A DNA stretch of 15,283 bases from Acidobacteriota bacterium (GTDB taxonomy: Bacteria > Actinomycetota > Acidimicrobiia > Spongiisociales > UBA5794). Both the position numbers and the translations under genes were made by a program. The stretch spans positions 28,218-43,500 of the forward strand of contig JACZST010000001.1 in the NCBI GenBank assembly GCA_022574065.1, given 5' to 3'. Shown one piece after another: positions 15,137 through 15,283 of the stretch. Each line of letters begins with the position of its first letter. The first letter of the stretch is position 1. Below the pieces are notes generated by a model. It was given only the letters and a program-made list of their open reading frames with translations. It did no database searches and was not told the origin of the DNA.

Positions 15137-15283
15137 ATGACGAACACCCGAGACGCGGCGGACGTCATTCATCATTCGACCAAGCACGGCACGCCGGCCC
15201 TTCGGCCGCTGGTCAACTTCCCGCGGCTCGACCCCCACAACCGGCCGTCACCGTTCAAGCAGTATCGAGACCTCTCGATATCT
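15137..15283 (+). CDS. SagB/ThcOx-type oxidoreductase, N-terminus only (runs off window)
   Basis: The first 49 codons of a gene that continues beyond the window. The segment VIHHSTKHG (10-18), then FPRLDPHN (28-35) and RPSPFKQYRDL (36-46) matches the characteristic start of SagB-type dehydrogenases, in which a (Y/F)HxxTKH motif is followed by a ...P.PFK.Y motif before the nitroreductase-like FMN domain. Full-length relatives are FMN oxidoreductases; some oxidise azolines to azoles in modified-peptide (TOMM) clusters, but many stand alone. The ATG has only a weak purine stretch (AGAAG) upstream. No cyclodehydratase or precursor peptide is visible in this window. The catalytic domain is outside view, so activity cannot be judged. 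Confidence 0.7.
   Translation, partial: MTNTRDAADVIHHSTKHGTPALRPLVNFPRLDPHNRPSPFKQYRDLSIS

Noticed and set aside
1..15283. CRISPR arrays, insertion sequences, integrases, toxin-antitoxin or phage genes
   Set aside because: No regular repeats, transposase or integrase motifs, or phage structural proteins were recognised on either strand.

Overview
This window looks like a catabolic accessory region of an actinomycetote, possibly an Acidimicrobiia-type lineage. The evidence is moderately high GC, common GTG/TTG starts with clear Shine-Dalgarno sites, an LLM-class (F420-type) monooxygenase, an F420/FMN split-barrel protein and a SagB-type oxidoreductase. The taxonomic call is inference from gene content, because no marker gene is present.

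Layout, left to right. (1) 1-964: the tail of an unidentified gene, an intact split-barrel flavin/F420 protein, and an SDR oxidoreductase gutted by an internal deletion. (2) 972-3452, minus strand: an N-acyl-D-amino-acid deacylase followed by an alpha/beta hydrolase, a two-gene operon. (3) 3576-6170: a fumarylacetoacetate-hydrolase-family gene, then two closely related alpha/beta hydrolases arranged head to head. (4) 6209-8621, minus strand: an LLM monooxygenase, a metallo-beta-lactamase-fold hydrolase and a GntR/FCD regulator that carries one clear and one probable single-base frameshift. (5) 8795-11298: an EthD-like small protein and an NAD-dependent epimerase on the minus strand, divergent from an intact SDR dehydrogenase. 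(6) 11457-12893: an amidase. (7) 12933-13168: a rho-independent terminator, the 3' half of a tRNA gene with no 5' half, and a short P-loop-like relic. (8) 13205-15283: a large YtcJ-like amidohydrolase, divergent from the first 49 codons of a SagB/ThcOx-type nitroreductase-fold gene that runs off the window.

Together the genes suggest opportunistic use of amides, esters and cyclic ketone- or lactone-like compounds. The monooxygenase and SDRs would oxidise, and the many hydrolases (three alpha/beta hydrolases, FAH, MBL, amidase, two amidohydrolases) would open or deacylate the products. No specific substrate can be read from the sequence.

The region also shows decay and shuffling: a deleted SDR, a frameshifted regulator, a half tRNA and P-loop debris. 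No CRISPR array, transposase, integrase or obvious defence system is present. The points most worth following are the half-tRNA junction, the SagB gene leaving the window, the divergent hydrolase paralogues and the broken regulator.
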